Below are positions 30,759 to 40,399 of a stretch of 64,000 nt of DNA, in pieces. Under the pieces are notes generated by a model. That model saw only the letters and a list, made by a program, of their open reading frames with translations, was not told where the DNA came from and did not search any database. A program made the translations under genes and the position numbers. Source of the DNA: Hyalangium versicolor (GTDB lineage: Bacteria > Myxococcota > Myxococcia > Myxococcales > Myxococcaceae); assembly GCF_020103695.1 (NCBI RefSeq), contig NZ_JAHXBF010000006.1:124001-188000 (forward strand). Reading direction: 5' to 3'. Position 1 is the first letter of the stretch. Every line of letters starts with the position of its first letter.

Positions 30759-32615
30759 ATGCCCATGGAGCGAGCGGAGAAGTCACGGGCGGCGGTGCCT
30801 CGACTGGGCGCCTGGGTGGAGCCGGGAAACCGGGTGCGGTGGCGCGTCTGGGCGCCGGGTCATCGGCAGGTCGACGTGGTCCTGCATGACGCGGAGGGCA
30901 AGCCAGGCCGGGTGCTGCCCATGGGGCCGGAGCCCGGGGATTGCTTTGGCGCCGTGCTCGAGGGCGCCGGAGCGGGCGTGCGCTACAAGCTGCGCGTGGA
31001 CGGAGAGGGCCCCTTCCCGGATCCCTGGTCCCGAGCACAGCCGCTCGGCGTTCACGGGCCCTCCGAAGTCGTGGTGCCGGACTTCGAGTGGACGGATGTG
31101 GGCTGGAGAGGCCCGGATCCCGAGTCGCTCGTCATCTATGAGGTGCACGTGGGCACGGCCACGCCCGAGGGCACCTTCGAGGCGCTCATCCCCAAGCTGA
31201 AGGGGCTGCGCGAGCTGGGCGTCACCGCCCTGGAGCTCATGCCGCTGGCCAGCTTCCCGGGCTCGCGTAACTGGGGCTACGACGGCGTGGATCTCTTCGC
31301 GCCGGCCCACGTCTACGGCGGCCCCGCGGGGCTGCGCCGGCTCATCGACGCCGCGCATGCGCACGGGCTCTCCGTCGTCATCGACGTCGTCTACAACCAC
31401 TTCGGTCCGGACGGGAACTACCTGCGCTGCTACTCGCCGCACTATTTCACCGGTCGGCACCACACCCCGTGGGGCGAGGCCGTCAACTACGACGGCGAGA
31501 ACTCCGCGCCCGTGCGCGAGATGGTGCTCTCCAATGTGGAGATGTGGATCCGCGACTTCCACGCGGACGGCCTGCGGCTGGATGCGGCGCACGCCATCGT
31601 GGATGACAGCTCGCCGCACCTGCTGAAGGAGATCGTCTCCCGGGCCCGCTCCTCCGCGCTGGATCGGCGGGTGCTCGTCATCGCCGAGGACGAGCGCAAC
31701 GAGGCCCGGCTGCTGCATCCCGCCTCCGATAAAGGCATGGGGCTGGATGGCGTCTGGGCGGACGACTTCCACCACCAGCTGCGCCGGGCCTTCGCGGGAG
31801 ACAGCGAGGGCTACTACCAGGACTACACCGGCAGCGCGGAGGACATCGCGCGCACGCTCCGGCAGGGCTGGTTCTACGAGGGCCAGGAGTCCAAGAACCT
31901 GGGCCATGCCCGAGGCACCTCGGCCAGCGGGCTGCCGCCTCGGGGGCTGGTGCACTGCATCCAGAACCACGATCAGGTGGGCAACCGCGCTCATGGAGAG
32001 CGGCTCGGGCACGATGTGTCCCCGGCGGCCTTCCGCGCCATGAGCGCGCTGCTGTTGCTCTCGCCGTACACGCCGCTGCTCTTCATGGGGCAGGAGTGGA
32101 ACGCGAGCACGCCCTTCCTCTACTTCACGGACCACAACGAGGAGCTGGGAAAGCTCGTCACCGAGGGCCGGCGCAAGGAGTTCGCGGGCTTCGCTCGCTT
32201 CGCGGGAGATACGGTGCCGGATCCCCAGGCCCGCGACACCTTCGAGCGCTCCCGCCTCGATTGGAGTGAGGCCGAGCGTCCCCCGCATGCCCAGGTGCGT
32301 GCGCTCTACCGGGAGTTGCTGCGGCTGCGCGCCACCGAGCCCACGCTCACGCAGCGTCGCCGGGGCAATCATGATGCGCGAGTCCTGGGCGAGAACGCGC
32401 TCGTCCTCGAGCGCCGGACCGTGGAGGAGCGGCTCCTCGTTTTCATCAACGTGAAGGGCTCGCTGGAGCATTCGTTCCCCGAGAGCGCCAAGGCCCAGGT
32501 GGTGCTGTGGAGCGAGGCTCCCCGCTTTGGCGGCTCTGTCGAGGTGCCGCCCCTGCGCGAGGGCGTCATCCGCATGGAGGGCCCGTCAGCCCTGGTGCTG
32601 CGCCTGCCGAGCTGA
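30759..32615 (+). CDS. treZ: Malto-oligosyltrehalose trehalohydrolase
   Basis: Releases free trehalose from the end of maltooligosyl-trehalose (TreY/TreZ pathway), in the cytoplasm. 618 aa: N-terminal carbohydrate-binding beta domain (RVRWRVWAPGHRQVDVVLHD), then the GH13 barrel with YDGVDLFAPAHVYGGP, VIDVVYNHFGPDGNY, nucleophile Asp in GLRLDAAHAIVD, acid/base Glu in VLVIAEDERNE and the third Asp in IQNHDQVGNRA. FMGQEWNASTPF and the C-terminal beta domain complete it. ATG codons at 30759 and 30765 are both possible. The partner treY is not in the window. Confidence 0.95.
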   Translation: MPMERAEKSRAAVPRLGAWVEPGNRVRWRVWAPGHRQVDVVLHDAEGKPGRVLPMGPEPGDCFGAVLEGAGAGVRYKLRVDGEGPFPDPWSRAQPLGVHGPSEVVVPDFEWTDVGWRGPDPESLVIYEVHVGTATPEGTFEALIPKLKGLRELGVTALELMPLASFPGSRNWGYDGVDLFAPAHVYGGPAGLRRLIDAAHAHGLSVVIDVVYNHFGPDGNYLRCYSPHYFTGRHHTPWGEAVNYDGENSAPVREMVLSNVEMWIRDFHADGLRLDAAHAIVDDSSPHLLKEIVSRARSSALDRRVLVIAEDERNEARLLHPASDKGMGLDGVWADDFHHQLRRAFAGDSEGYYQDYTGSAEDIARTLRQGWFYEGQESKNLGHARGTSASGLPPRGLVHCIQNHDQVGNRAHGERLGHDVSPAAFRAMSALLLLSPYTPLLFMGQEWNASTPFLYFTDHNEELGKLVTEGRRKEFAGFARFAGDTVPDPQARDTFERSRLDWSEAERPPHAQVRALYRELLRLRATEPTLTQRRRGNHDARVLGENALVLERRTVEERLLVFINVKGSLEHSFPESAKAQVVLWSEAPRFGGSVEVPPLREGVIRMEGPSALVLRLPS

Positions 32616-32936
32616 GTGCGGCGGTGGGTCCATTGTTACTCCATCCGCTCGGGTAGCTGCATTGCAGGATTCCGCTTGAGCAACGACAGACATGTGGGCT
32701 CCGAGAGCCTGCACATGCGGGAAATCCAGCCTCGGCGGTCGGCTGCACTGCCGACGCCGCAATCTTGAAAAGGCGGTGAGGTGCAGTTAACTCCTCACAC
32801 TCTTTGTCTGTTCAGATGCGGCTGTTGTCGAGGGGGGAGGCTGGCTGTTTCCCCAAGGGCAAGCGGGTAGGCTTGCGGGTGTGCGGAGGCTGTGGCTCCG
32901 CTCACGGTCGGATGTCGCGCGTTGGAGGATCCAGAC
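32616..32936. other. Intergenic region after treZ
   Basis: 321 bp with two hairpins and no convincing gene: an imperfect 10-bp stem at 32733-32759 and GTGAGG/CCTCAC (11-nt loop) at 32776-32798 followed by ACTCTTTGTC, which may end treZ transcription. A short GGAGG near 32924 belongs to the next gene. Confidence 0.4.
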
Positions 32937-34961
32937 ATGCCCAAGGCAGTGTTCTTCGAGTCCCCGAAGCTCTTCCGAGGTGTATGCGGCTGGGAAGCGG
33001 ATGAAGCGCTGCGAGTGCTGGTGGAGGTGGAGCACTCCCATCCCGAGGGCAGCATGGCGCTGCGCGCCGTGAGAGACCTGGATGGCTTCATCATCGACTT
33101 CGAGTGGATCTACGCCAACCCCGCCGCGGAGCGCGTGCTGAGCTGGCGCGTGGGCGGGTTGGTGGGGCGCAGGCTGCACGAGGTGCCGCCGGAGCTCGGG
33201 CTCGCGGGCCAGTTCGAGGCCTTCCATCAAGTGGTGGAGACGGGCGAGTCCTGCCAGCAGGTGTTCCCGCACTCGTGCGAGGGATTCGATGGGTGGTTGC
33301 AGGCCACCGTGGCCCGGTTCCGCGATGGCGTGTTGGTGCGCCTGAGGGACATCACCGCCGCCCGGCGCGCGGAGACGGGACTGCGCGAGACGCGCGACCG
33401 GATGGTGGAGATCCTCGAGAACCTGCCCGAGGGCTTCATCTCCGTGGATGAGCAGTGGCGCTATACGTACATCAATCGCATCGCGCTGGCGCTCAAGGGC
33501 ATGCCGCGCGAGAAGCTCTTCGGCCGGGACCTGTGGGCCACCTGCCCGGAGCTGCAGGGGACCATCGCCGAGCGCGAGTTCCGTCGGGTGATGGTGGACC
33601 GGGAGTCGGCCTCGTTCGAGCTGGAGTACGTGGACGGCGTGTGGCTGGACGTGCACGCGTACCCGTCTGGCACGGGCATCGCCATCTTCTTCCGGGACTC
33701 CACCGAGCGGAAGCGGGCGGAGCGGGAGCGCGATGCGTTGCTCGAGCGAGAGCACTCGGCGCGGCTGGAGGCCGAGGAGCTGGCCCGGCAGCGCGCGCGA
33801 GAGCTGATGACGGCCCAGGAGAAGCTCGTCCAGTCGGAGAAGCTGGCCGTGGCGGGCCAGCTCGCGGCCGGCGTGGGGCACGAGATCAACAACCCGCTGT
33901 CCTTCGTGATGGGCAACATCCACTTCGCGCTGGAGCAGATCACCACCCTGCCGGATGAGCCGGTGCGCGAGGCGCTGAAGGAGACGGCCGAGGCGCTGGA
34001 GGAGGCGCGCGAGGGCGCCGAGCGGATGCGCGGCATCGTCCGGGACTTGAAGACGTTCGCCCGAGGCGACGACGTGCACCTGCGGCCGGTGGACGTGCAC
34101 GCGGCGCTGGAGTTCAGCCTCGCCATGGCGATGAACCACATCCGCTACCGCGCGCAGGTGGTGAAGTGCTTGGGGACGGTGCCGCGGGTATGGGCCAACG
34201 AGGCGAAGCTGGGCCAGGTGTTCCTCAACCTGCTCGTCAACGCGGCGCAGGCCATCCCCGAGGGGGACTCGGCGCAGCACCGCATCGTCCTCACCACGTA
34301 CACGCGTGAGCACCAGGTGGTGGTGGAGGTGACGGATACGGGCAAGGGCATGTCGCCGGATGTGCTGGCCCACGCCTTCGAGCCCTTCTTCACCACCAAG
34401 CCCCAGGGTGAGGGCACCGGGCTGGGGCTCTCCATCTGTCACGGCATCATCCGGGCGCTGCGCGGAGAGCTGACGGCAGTGAGCACGCCGGGCAAGGGCA
34501 GCACGTTCCGTGTGGTGCTGCCCACGCGGGGCGCGGAGACGGAGGTGGTGGTGCCGTCGCTGGCCGCCGCGCAGGAGCTCTCGTCCGTGCAGGGCAAACG
34601 GGTGCTCGTCATCGACGACGAGCCGGGCATTGCCTCGGTCATGCGGCGCATCATTGGCCGGGGCAACGAGGTGGTGGTGTCCCACAGCGGGCGCGAGGCG
34701 CTCGAGTTGATGGAGCAGGACTCGGAGTTCGACCGCATCTTCTGTGACTTGATGATGGCGGACCTGACGGGCATGGATGTGCACGCCGAGATGGCGAGGA
34801 AGCACCCCGAGTGCCTGCCGCGGCTCGTCTTCATGACGGGCGGCAGCTTCACGGCGCGAGCGCGCGCCTTCCTGCAGAACTACTCTCACCCGCGCATCGA
34901 CAAGCCGTTCGATCCGGAGGTCATCCGCCGGCTGGTGGCCCAGTCACCGCCCCGCGTTTGA
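32937..34961 (+). CDS. Hybrid histidine kinase: PAS-PAS-HisKA-HATPase-REC
   Basis: A 674-aa soluble sensor kinase. Two PAS domains occupy about 30-145 (DFEWIYANPAAERVLSW) and 150-265 (NLPEGFISVDEQWRYTYINR), then a short coiled coil, then the kinase core: phospho-accepting His315 in AAGVGHEINNPLSF (the HEINNP subtype), N box LLVNAAQAIP, G1 DTGKGM, F box EPFFTTKPQGEGTGLGLS. A C-terminal receiver (about 555-670) keeps Asp604 in FCDLMMADLTGMD and the terminal Lys in RIDKPFDP. No membrane segment, so it senses a cytoplasmic signal. A GGAGGATCC site fixes the start at 32937. No response-regulator partner is adjacent. Confidence 0.92.
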   Translation: MPKAVFFESPKLFRGVCGWEADEALRVLVEVEHSHPEGSMALRAVRDLDGFIIDFEWIYANPAAERVLSWRVGGLVGRRLHEVPPELGLAGQFEAFHQVVETGESCQQVFPHSCEGFDGWLQATVARFRDGVLVRLRDITAARRAETGLRETRDRMVEILENLPEGFISVDEQWRYTYINRIALALKGMPREKLFGRDLWATCPELQGTIAEREFRRVMVDRESASFELEYVDGVWLDVHAYPSGTGIAIFFRDSTERKRAERERDALLEREHSARLEAEELARQRARELMTAQEKLVQSEKLAVAGQLAAGVGHEINNPLSFVMGNIHFALEQITTLPDEPVREALKETAEALEEAREGAERMRGIVRDLKTFARGDDVHLRPVDVHAALEFSLAMAMNHIRYRAQVVKCLGTVPRVWANEAKLGQVFLNLLVNAAQAIPEGDSAQHRIVLTTYTREHQVVVEVTDTGKGMSPDVLAHAFEPFFTTKPQGEGTGLGLSICHGIIRALRGELTAVSTPGKGSTFRVVLPTRGAETEVVVPSLAAAQELSSVQGKRVLVIDDEPGIASVMRRIIGRGNEVVVSHSGREALELMEQDSEFDRIFCDLMMADLTGMDVHAEMARKHPECLPRLVFMTGGSFTARARAFLQNYSHPRIDKPFDPEVIRRLVAQSPPRV

Positions 34962-34998
34962 GCGGCGGGCGTAGAGCCCATCAGGATGACCGGGCGCG

Positions 34999-36339
34999 TC
35001 AGCCTTGGTAGCGCTCGGCGGTGCGGTAGAGCTGGGTGAGGGAGAAGTCGAGCAGGGACTGGCGCGAGCGCAGGTACTTGAAGGCGCGCACGAAGGGCAA
35101 CCACACGCGCTGGCCCACGCGCACCTGGGCCTCCTCCAGCTTCTTGCGAGGAATCCACTGGCCACCCAGGTGGCGCACCAGCACCTCGCCCAGGTAGGCG
35201 CCCACGCTGGGCATCGCGCGCTGGTCGATGAGGTGGCGCTCGAAGATGCGGGGGAAGTCCTCCCACCAGAGGTGGAAGTCGAGGTCGGTGAGGGATTCGG
35301 GGCTGAGCTTGAAGAGCGAGGGCACCTCGGTGTGGCGCATGGCCACCGTGTACTCGGCCAGCAGCGAGTAGTGCTCCAGGGCGGCCTTCATGTCCGGCAC
35401 GTCCGAGGGCAAGGCGGCGTGGGTGGGCAGCCACTCCTCGGGCTCGGGGGGCGGGTGGGCGTTGAGTTCGGCCACCTGTTGCTGGCGCCTGGCCACGCCC
35501 GCCTCCTCCACCAGGCGCGCGAACAAGGGGGCCACCTCCGGCGGGAAGCGCGGCTCGACGGGGACGAAAGCGGCGTTGCGCTCGTGCAGCGCGCGCAGCA
35601 CGGTGTCGTAGTCCAGCTCCGGACGCAGGTGCACGTGCGCCCGGGCCTGGGCCTTGCGGGCCTCCTCGCTCGTAAAGTCAGCGGCGGTGGGCCACGTCAC
35701 CAAGAGGATGGAGCCGTTGGGCAGCTCCTCCACGCGGTGGACCGGCGTGGAGAGCATGCGCTCACGGCCCACTTTCTCTACCAACGCAGGCCCGAAGACG
35801 TTGAGCCAGCACACGTCGTAGATCTTGTCGAAGCCATCACGCAGCGAGGTCTGCTGATCGCGGCCGTAGTCGGGCGAGCCTGCAAGGTGCTCATCGGCCC
35901 CGCTGTGGGCGATGGCATGAGACACGGGGTAGTGGGAGGACCAGGCGCGCACCAGCTCCACGAACCTTCGGCAACGCTCCTCCTCGTTGAAGAAGGTGAG
36001 CGGTTGCACATGGAGGGAGACAGACAGCGGTCGGGGGGACTGAACCAGCCCGCACCAGAGCGACGATGACATGAAGGGAGAAGTGGTGTGATAGAGCCCG
36101 ATGCTCGACGTGGACTTGCCGCGCTCCTCCGCCCAGGATTTCCAGACGGCCGCACGGGAGTATTTGCGGCGGCGCTTGCCCTCGACGACGTCTGGCATCC
36201 ATTCCCCAGCGTACTCCTCCAATGCCTCGAAGAAAGGCGTCAGTGCGCGCTCGGTGTCCAACTGGAAGTCGAAAGTCCCGTCCCAGGAGAGGTCAAGGCT
36301 GTCCTCTACATCCAGGTCCTTCATCGTCAGAAACTTCAT
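34999..36339 (-). CDS. Probable type VI/polymorphic-toxin immunity protein (DUF3396/TsiV3-like)
   Basis: A 446-aa protein whose ATG overlaps the toxin stop as ATGA, so it should be translationally coupled to the lipoprotein toxin upstream. The N-terminal half contains SSIGLYHTTSPFMSSSLWCG, IYDVCWLNVFGPALVEKVGR, LSTPVHRVEELPNGSILLVT and HLRPELDYDTVLRA, an arrangement resembling DUF3396/TsiV3 immunity proteins (LNxxG, then GGxLxxL, then dG-xLxxxxG). The C-terminal half (FHLWWEDFPRIFERHLIDQR onward) is helical and unassigned. No signal peptide, so it would protect from the cytoplasm. The open frame extends to 38136 in a shadow of the toxin gene; only the part from 36339 is real. Confidence 0.75.
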   Translation of the reverse strand: MKFLTMKDLDVEDSLDLSWDGTFDFQLDTERALTPFFEALEEYAGEWMPDVVEGKRRRKYSRAAVWKSWAEERGKSTSSIGLYHTTSPFMSSSLWCGLVQSPRPLSVSLHVQPLTFFNEEERCRRFVELVRAWSSHYPVSHAIAHSGADEHLAGSPDYGRDQQTSLRDGFDKIYDVCWLNVFGPALVEKVGRERMLSTPVHRVEELPNGSILLVTWPTAADFTSEEARKAQARAHVHLRPELDYDTVLRALHERNAAFVPVEPRFPPEVAPLFARLVEEAGVARRQQQVAELNAHPPPEPEEWLPTHAALPSDVPDMKAALEHYSLLAEYTVAMRHTEVPSLFKLSPESLTDLDFHLWWEDFPRIFERHLIDQRAMPSVGAYLGEVLVRHLGGQWIPRKKLEEAQVRVGQRVWLPFVRAFKYLRSRQSLLDFSLTQLYRTAERYQG

Positions 36340-38441
36340 CGAAACAGCACCTCCACGCCCGGAGCTTCCTCCTTCGCGGCCTTCACGGCCCTGTCCAAGC
36401 CATTGCGTTTCTCCGGCAAGAGGATGCCCCCCTCGTAGACCAGGCGGATGCGCTGCACCACAGCAGTCTGTCGGAGCGCAGGCCGCCGAATGTCCACCGT
36501 CCCCCCATAGAAGTCCAGGGCCGCTCGGGCATCCGTTGTTACCTGTGCGCCCAGGGACTTTTCCTCCAACGCTCGGAGGTAGCGACTCTTGAAGCTGAAG
36601 GTCTCCACGCGAGGTGCCTGGCCTGCGGGAGGCTGCTCCTCGATGACGAGCGCGTCCACGTAGCGCAGGCCGGGCACGCCTGGCTTGGACAGGCCCACGT
36701 GTGTCTCGATGTGCGGCTGGTGGAAGTCCTGGAGCCACTGGCGCTGCGCTCGCGGCAGGTGGGCATCCCCGCGCAGCACCTCCACCGTGGCACGCTCGAA
36801 GGCCAGCCCTCGGGCGAACGTCCCGTGCATCCGCTCGTAGGCTTCCCACCGCAGCGGCCCTTTTGTGGCCTGGCCCTGCTCCAATTCCGTGAGCCGCGCC
36901 TGCCGGTAGGCGCGATAGTCCTCCCACAGCGCGTAGCCCTCCGGCACTCCCGGCGGTGGAGTGGAGAGCGTGGCGTGCAGCTTCTTCAGCAGCGCCACGT
37001 CCGTCGGCAGGCGCGGGCCCTGCGCCTCCAACTCGGCCAGTTGTAGCTTGGTCTGAAGCACCTCCGCGCTCAGGCCGGCCGCCTCGTCCACCAGCGAAGC
37101 CAGGCCGCCCAACGCTTCTCCAGCGGCGGCCTTCGGCTCGGGAGCCCCCGGACGCTCGGTGCGTGCCTCGGCCAGCCATGCTTGCGCCCGCCCTACGTTG
37201 CCCTGGGCCTCGCACAGCGCCACGGCGGCCTGTTCGCCTCCGGCGCCCACCAGCACCGCCGCTTCTCGGCTGGCGCGCACGTACCGGGCCAGCTCTCCCA
37301 CGCCCTCCACTCCCAGCCGCTCCGTCAGCTGCCACGCCACACTCCGCAGCGCCTCCAGCCTCAGCTCCGGGAGGGAGAGCCGCGCTCCTCCTCGTGAGGC
37401 GCGGGCGACCTTGCCCTGTGCGTGCAGCGCCACCAGCAGCGCCGCCGGCGCCAGCTCCCGCGTGGCTTGCTCGTACTGCCTCTCCGCCAGTTCCCCCAGT
37501 CCGTGCGCCGTACCCGCAGCCAGGTGGTAGAAGCCCAGCGGTACCCCGAAGGTGAGCTGATCGAAGGCGCCCAGCGGCATGTTGGAGGCGGAGAAGTGCT
37601 CCTCGGCCAGCGCGCGCTCCAGCGCCCAGGCGGCCTGCTGGTAGACCGGGGGCAACTGTTGGAGCTGCACGGCCATGTTCGCGTAGCGCGCCCCATCGCT
37701 CACGGGGCTGCTGTTGAGCGCGTCCGCGGCGGCTTTGCCCAGCCCGCGCAGCACGTCCGAGCCCTGCTCGGCACGCTCCGGATAATCGGAGAGCTTCAGG
37801 CCGCGCCGCGCCAGCTCCCGGCGCACCGCCTCCATGTGCCCCAGCGTCTGGCTCAGCTCCTTGTCCTGTGCCAGCACCCGCAGCAGTTGCTGCAACTCGT
37901 CGTCGAAGCTGGTGTGGACAATGAAGAGGGCGAACACCTGGGCGTAGGCGCTGTAGTCCCGCGTGGCCTGGAGCAGGAAGGCAGCGCGCCTGGAGACGAG
38001 GGCCCGAGAGGCCTGGGCGTCCACCAGCGGCCCCAGAGCGCCCAGCCGCACCGCGCTCCAGTCCCCCAACCGATCCACCAGCCGTGCCATGCCCACGCCG
38101 CGCTGCAACGCCAGGTACTCGCTCACCGAGGGGCACGCCAGCAGCGGTGCCAGCAGTTCCTCATCGCTGCTGGCCTCTTGCGGCCAGCCCTGTGGTTCGG
38201 GGCCACACGGGGATGTCGCTTCGCCTCTCTCTGCCTGCAGCGAGGGCCCTGGTGCTGCGGGAGCAACTGCGCCCCAGCGCAGCGCCAGCTCTCGGCGGTG
38301 CGCCCGCAGTTGGTAGAAGACCTCCGAGCCCGGCGGCACTGGCACCGTGGCGCAGCCGGTGGCCAGCATCCACGCCAGCAGAGCCAACGCCCCCACGCCA
38401 CAGCCTCGTGGCGGCAGGGCCCGGTTCCCAGCCATTCTCAT
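36336..38441 (-). CDS. Lipoprotein polymorphic toxin (Sit-like) with C-terminal nuclease-like domain
   Basis: A 701-aa lipoprotein: basic start, hydrophobic GALALLAWMLAT and lipobox ATGC. The central 500 residues are helical (VARLVDRLGDWSAVRLGALG-like blocks, FLLQATRDYSAYAQVFALFI, YQQAAWALERALAEEHF, FGVPLGFYHLAAGTAHGLGE) and match a myxobacterial family of long lipoprotein toxins. The last 100 residues (RYVDALVIEEQ ... ETFSFKSRYLRALEEK ... VYEGGILLPEKRNGLDRA) have an Asp, then Glu-x4-Lys arrangement suggestive of a restriction-endonuclease-fold nuclease. In Myxococcus, SitA lipoprotein toxins pass between outer membranes by TraA-dependent exchange; delivery here is inferred from the lipobox only. 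An immunity gene overlaps the stop. Confidence 0.7.
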   Translation of the reverse strand: MRMAGNRALPPRGCGVGALALLAWMLATGCATVPVPPGSEVFYQLRAHRRELALRWGAVAPAAPGPSLQAERGEATSPCGPEPQGWPQEASSDEELLAPLLACPSVSEYLALQRGVGMARLVDRLGDWSAVRLGALGPLVDAQASRALVSRRAAFLLQATRDYSAYAQVFALFIVHTSFDDELQQLLRVLAQDKELSQTLGHMEAVRRELARRGLKLSDYPERAEQGSDVLRGLGKAAADALNSSPVSDGARYANMAVQLQQLPPVYQQAAWALERALAEEHFSASNMPLGAFDQLTFGVPLGFYHLAAGTAHGLGELAERQYEQATRELAPAALLVALHAQGKVARASRGGARLSLPELRLEALRSVAWQLTERLGVEGVGELARYVRASREAAVLVGAGGEQAAVALCEAQGNVGRAQAWLAEARTERPGAPEPKAAAGEALGGLASLVDEAAGLSAEVLQTKLQLAELEAQGPRLPTDVALLKKLHATLSTPPPGVPEGYALWEDYRAYRQARLTELEQGQATKGPLRWEAYERMHGTFARGLAFERATVEVLRGDAHLPRAQRQWLQDFHQPHIETHVGLSKPGVPGLRYVDALVIEEQPPAGQAPRVETFSFKSRYLRALEEKSLGAQVTTDARAALDFYGGTVDIRRPALRQTAVVQRIRLVYEGGILLPEKRNGLDRAVKAAKEEAPGVEVLFR

Positions 38442-38616
38442 GAGAAGCCCCCCTTCGCACTGCCTGGAGGGCCCACGTTAGGGCAGTGCTGTTCTCAGTG
38501 GCGACGACACCCGACGTCGTGTCCGCCACGCGCACCTGCCACGTCGCCCACTGCGCGCACGCTTCAGTTCCACCGCGCCCCAGTGACTGGATGCCCGTGG
38601 ACCCACGTGGGCCGGC

Positions 38617-40278
38617 TCAGCGGCCCTTCTTGATGTTGAGCGAGGAGTTGCTCGGCGGCGTGGGCTTCTTGAGCGGAGGCTTCACGGTGTTGGTGGCTCG
38701 CCGCTCCAGCTCCACGAGCAGGGTGGGGGCGTTCGCGGCGGACACCTGCCGCGTCGCAGGCGAGTACCCCTCCAACGACAGCGTCACCGACGCGGGCGGC
38801 GCATCCGGCGCGAGAGACAGCTTCAGCGGCGTCACCCCGAGCGGCTGTCCGTCGAGCTGCACGGACGCACCCGTGGGCTGGGTGTCGAGCGCCAGCTCCA
38901 CCTTCCGCGGCTCGGGCTTCGTCTCGGGCGGCTTCGGATCCCCCGGCTGCGGAGACTTGGAGTCCCCCGGCTGCGTCGGCTGAGTGACGACCTGCACCGG
39001 CTGCTGAGCCGGATTCGCCTGCGCGGGGTTCTGACGCAGGAGCACGATGGCGGCACCGGCAATCACCAGCACCGCCGCGCACCCCACCGCCACCGGCACC
39101 ACGGGGAAGCGGCGGGAGGCACCGTCCGGCTTGCCGAGTGACTGCGTGCCTCGGGTCTGCTCGTGCCGGGGCGTGGGCGCGGGGCCGATGAGGGCATCCA
39201 CGCTGTGGCGCGAGCGCGTACCCGGCTGCGCGGCGCGCGAGGGCGTGGACGGATGGCCCGGCAGCCCGGAGCGGCTGCGCCCGGAGGGGCTGGACTTCTC
39301 CTTCGAGTCCAGGTCCGCGTCCTCGGCGAGCGCGTCCAGCTTCGCGGGGTCCGCCTCCGCGGCGATGCGCTCGGCATACAGCTCGCGCAGGTACGCGGAC
39401 AGGTGCGCGGTGCTGGCTGGCAGCCGCAGCTGGATGATGTAGTCCTCCAGGGCCAGCCGGAGCGCGCCGCAGTCCGGGTAGCGCTTGTCCGGGGTGGGCG
39501 CGAGAGCGCGCATCACCACGTCATCCAGCCCGGGCGGCAGCGTGGAGTTGATCTGCGAGGGCAGCGGCACCTGGCAATCCTTCACCAGCCGCAGCGTCAT
39601 CAGGTCCGTCTCGCCCTTGAAGAGGCGCCGGCCAGTGAGCAGCTCCCACATCACCACGCCCAGAGCGAACTGATCGCTGCGCGCATCAATGGACTGCCCG
39701 GAGGCCTGCTCCGGAGACATATAAGGATACTTGCCCTTGAGCACTCCGGTGGCCGTCTGGTGGCTGCTGCCGGCGGCCTTGGCCACACCGAAGTCGATGA
39801 TCTTCACCGCCCCGTCGAAGCCGACGAGGATGTTCTGCGGGGACACATCCCGGTGCACCAGCCGCAGCGGTTGGCCCTGGGCGTCCCGGGCCTTGTGGGC
39901 ACAGTCCAGCCCCGAGGCGGCCTCGGAGATGACGCGCAGCACCACGCCGGGCGGCAGCAGGCGGCCCTTGTGCCGGGCCTGCTTGTCCAACCGCCGCACG
40001 TCGTCGCCCTGCACGAACTCCATGGCCAGGCAGTGGCGCCCCTCCACCTCCAGCAACTCCAGGATGGTGACGAGGTTGGGGTGCCGGAGACGGGCCACCA
40101 GCCGCGCCTCCTCCAGGAACATGGTGAGGAACTCCTCATCCTCGGCCAGGTGCGGGAGGATGAGCTTGAGCACCACAAGACGCTCGACGGCGCCGCGTTC
40201 ACGCGCCAGGAACACCTGGCCCATGCCGCCGGAGGCAATCTTGCGCAGAAGCTCGTACTTACCGAATGCGACGGCCAT
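38617..40278 (-). CDS. Serine/threonine protein kinase with PEGA tail
   Basis: A 553-aa Hanks-type kinase. Kinase domain at about 8-285: glycine loop IASGGMGQVFLA, ATP-lysine in VVLKLILPH (Lys38), catalytic HRDVSPQN, IDFGVAKA and activation-loop end KYPYMSPEQASGQ. A basic Ser/Pro linker follows, a transmembrane helix near residue 400 (VVPVAVGCAAVLVIAGAAIV), a Pro/Gln stretch and a C-terminal PEGA domain (LDTQPTGASVQLDGQPLG). The topology is kinase inside, PEGA outside, as in many myxobacterial kinases. It is followed on the same strand, 175 bp downstream, by the toxin/immunity operon. Confidence 0.93.
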   Translation of the reverse strand: MAVAFGKYELLRKIASGGMGQVFLARERGAVERLVVLKLILPHLAEDEEFLTMFLEEARLVARLRHPNLVTILELLEVEGRHCLAMEFVQGDDVRRLDKQARHKGRLLPPGVVLRVISEAASGLDCAHKARDAQGQPLRLVHRDVSPQNILVGFDGAVKIIDFGVAKAAGSSHQTATGVLKGKYPYMSPEQASGQSIDARSDQFALGVVMWELLTGRRLFKGETDLMTLRLVKDCQVPLPSQINSTLPPGLDDVVMRALAPTPDKRYPDCGALRLALEDYIIQLRLPASTAHLSAYLRELYAERIAAEADPAKLDALAEDADLDSKEKSSPSGRSRSGLPGHPSTPSRAAQPGTRSRHSVDALIGPAPTPRHEQTRGTQSLGKPDGASRRFPVVPVAVGCAAVLVIAGAAIVLLRQNPAQANPAQQPVQVVTQPTQPGDSKSPQPGDPKPPETKPEPRKVELALDTQPTGASVQLDGQPLGVTPLKLSLAPDAPPASVTLSLEGYSPATRQVSAANAPTLLVELERRATNTVKPPLKKPTPPSNSSLNIKKGR

Positions 40279-40399
40279 TTCTCACTCTACGATACTCTGG
40301 TCTCTAGCAATCCGTGAAAGCCCGTCTTTCTATCCGCCCCCCAAGCGAGGAAGCGGACAGTCCCGAGGGGTTGGGATGCCCCCCAGTGGACACTGAAAG

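Noticed and set aside
36340..38136. N-terminal 600 residues of a 1045-codon minus-strand frame ending in the immunity gene
   Set aside because: This part is a different-frame shadow of the lipoprotein toxin; only the segment from ATG 36339 shows real protein character and an ATGA coupling.
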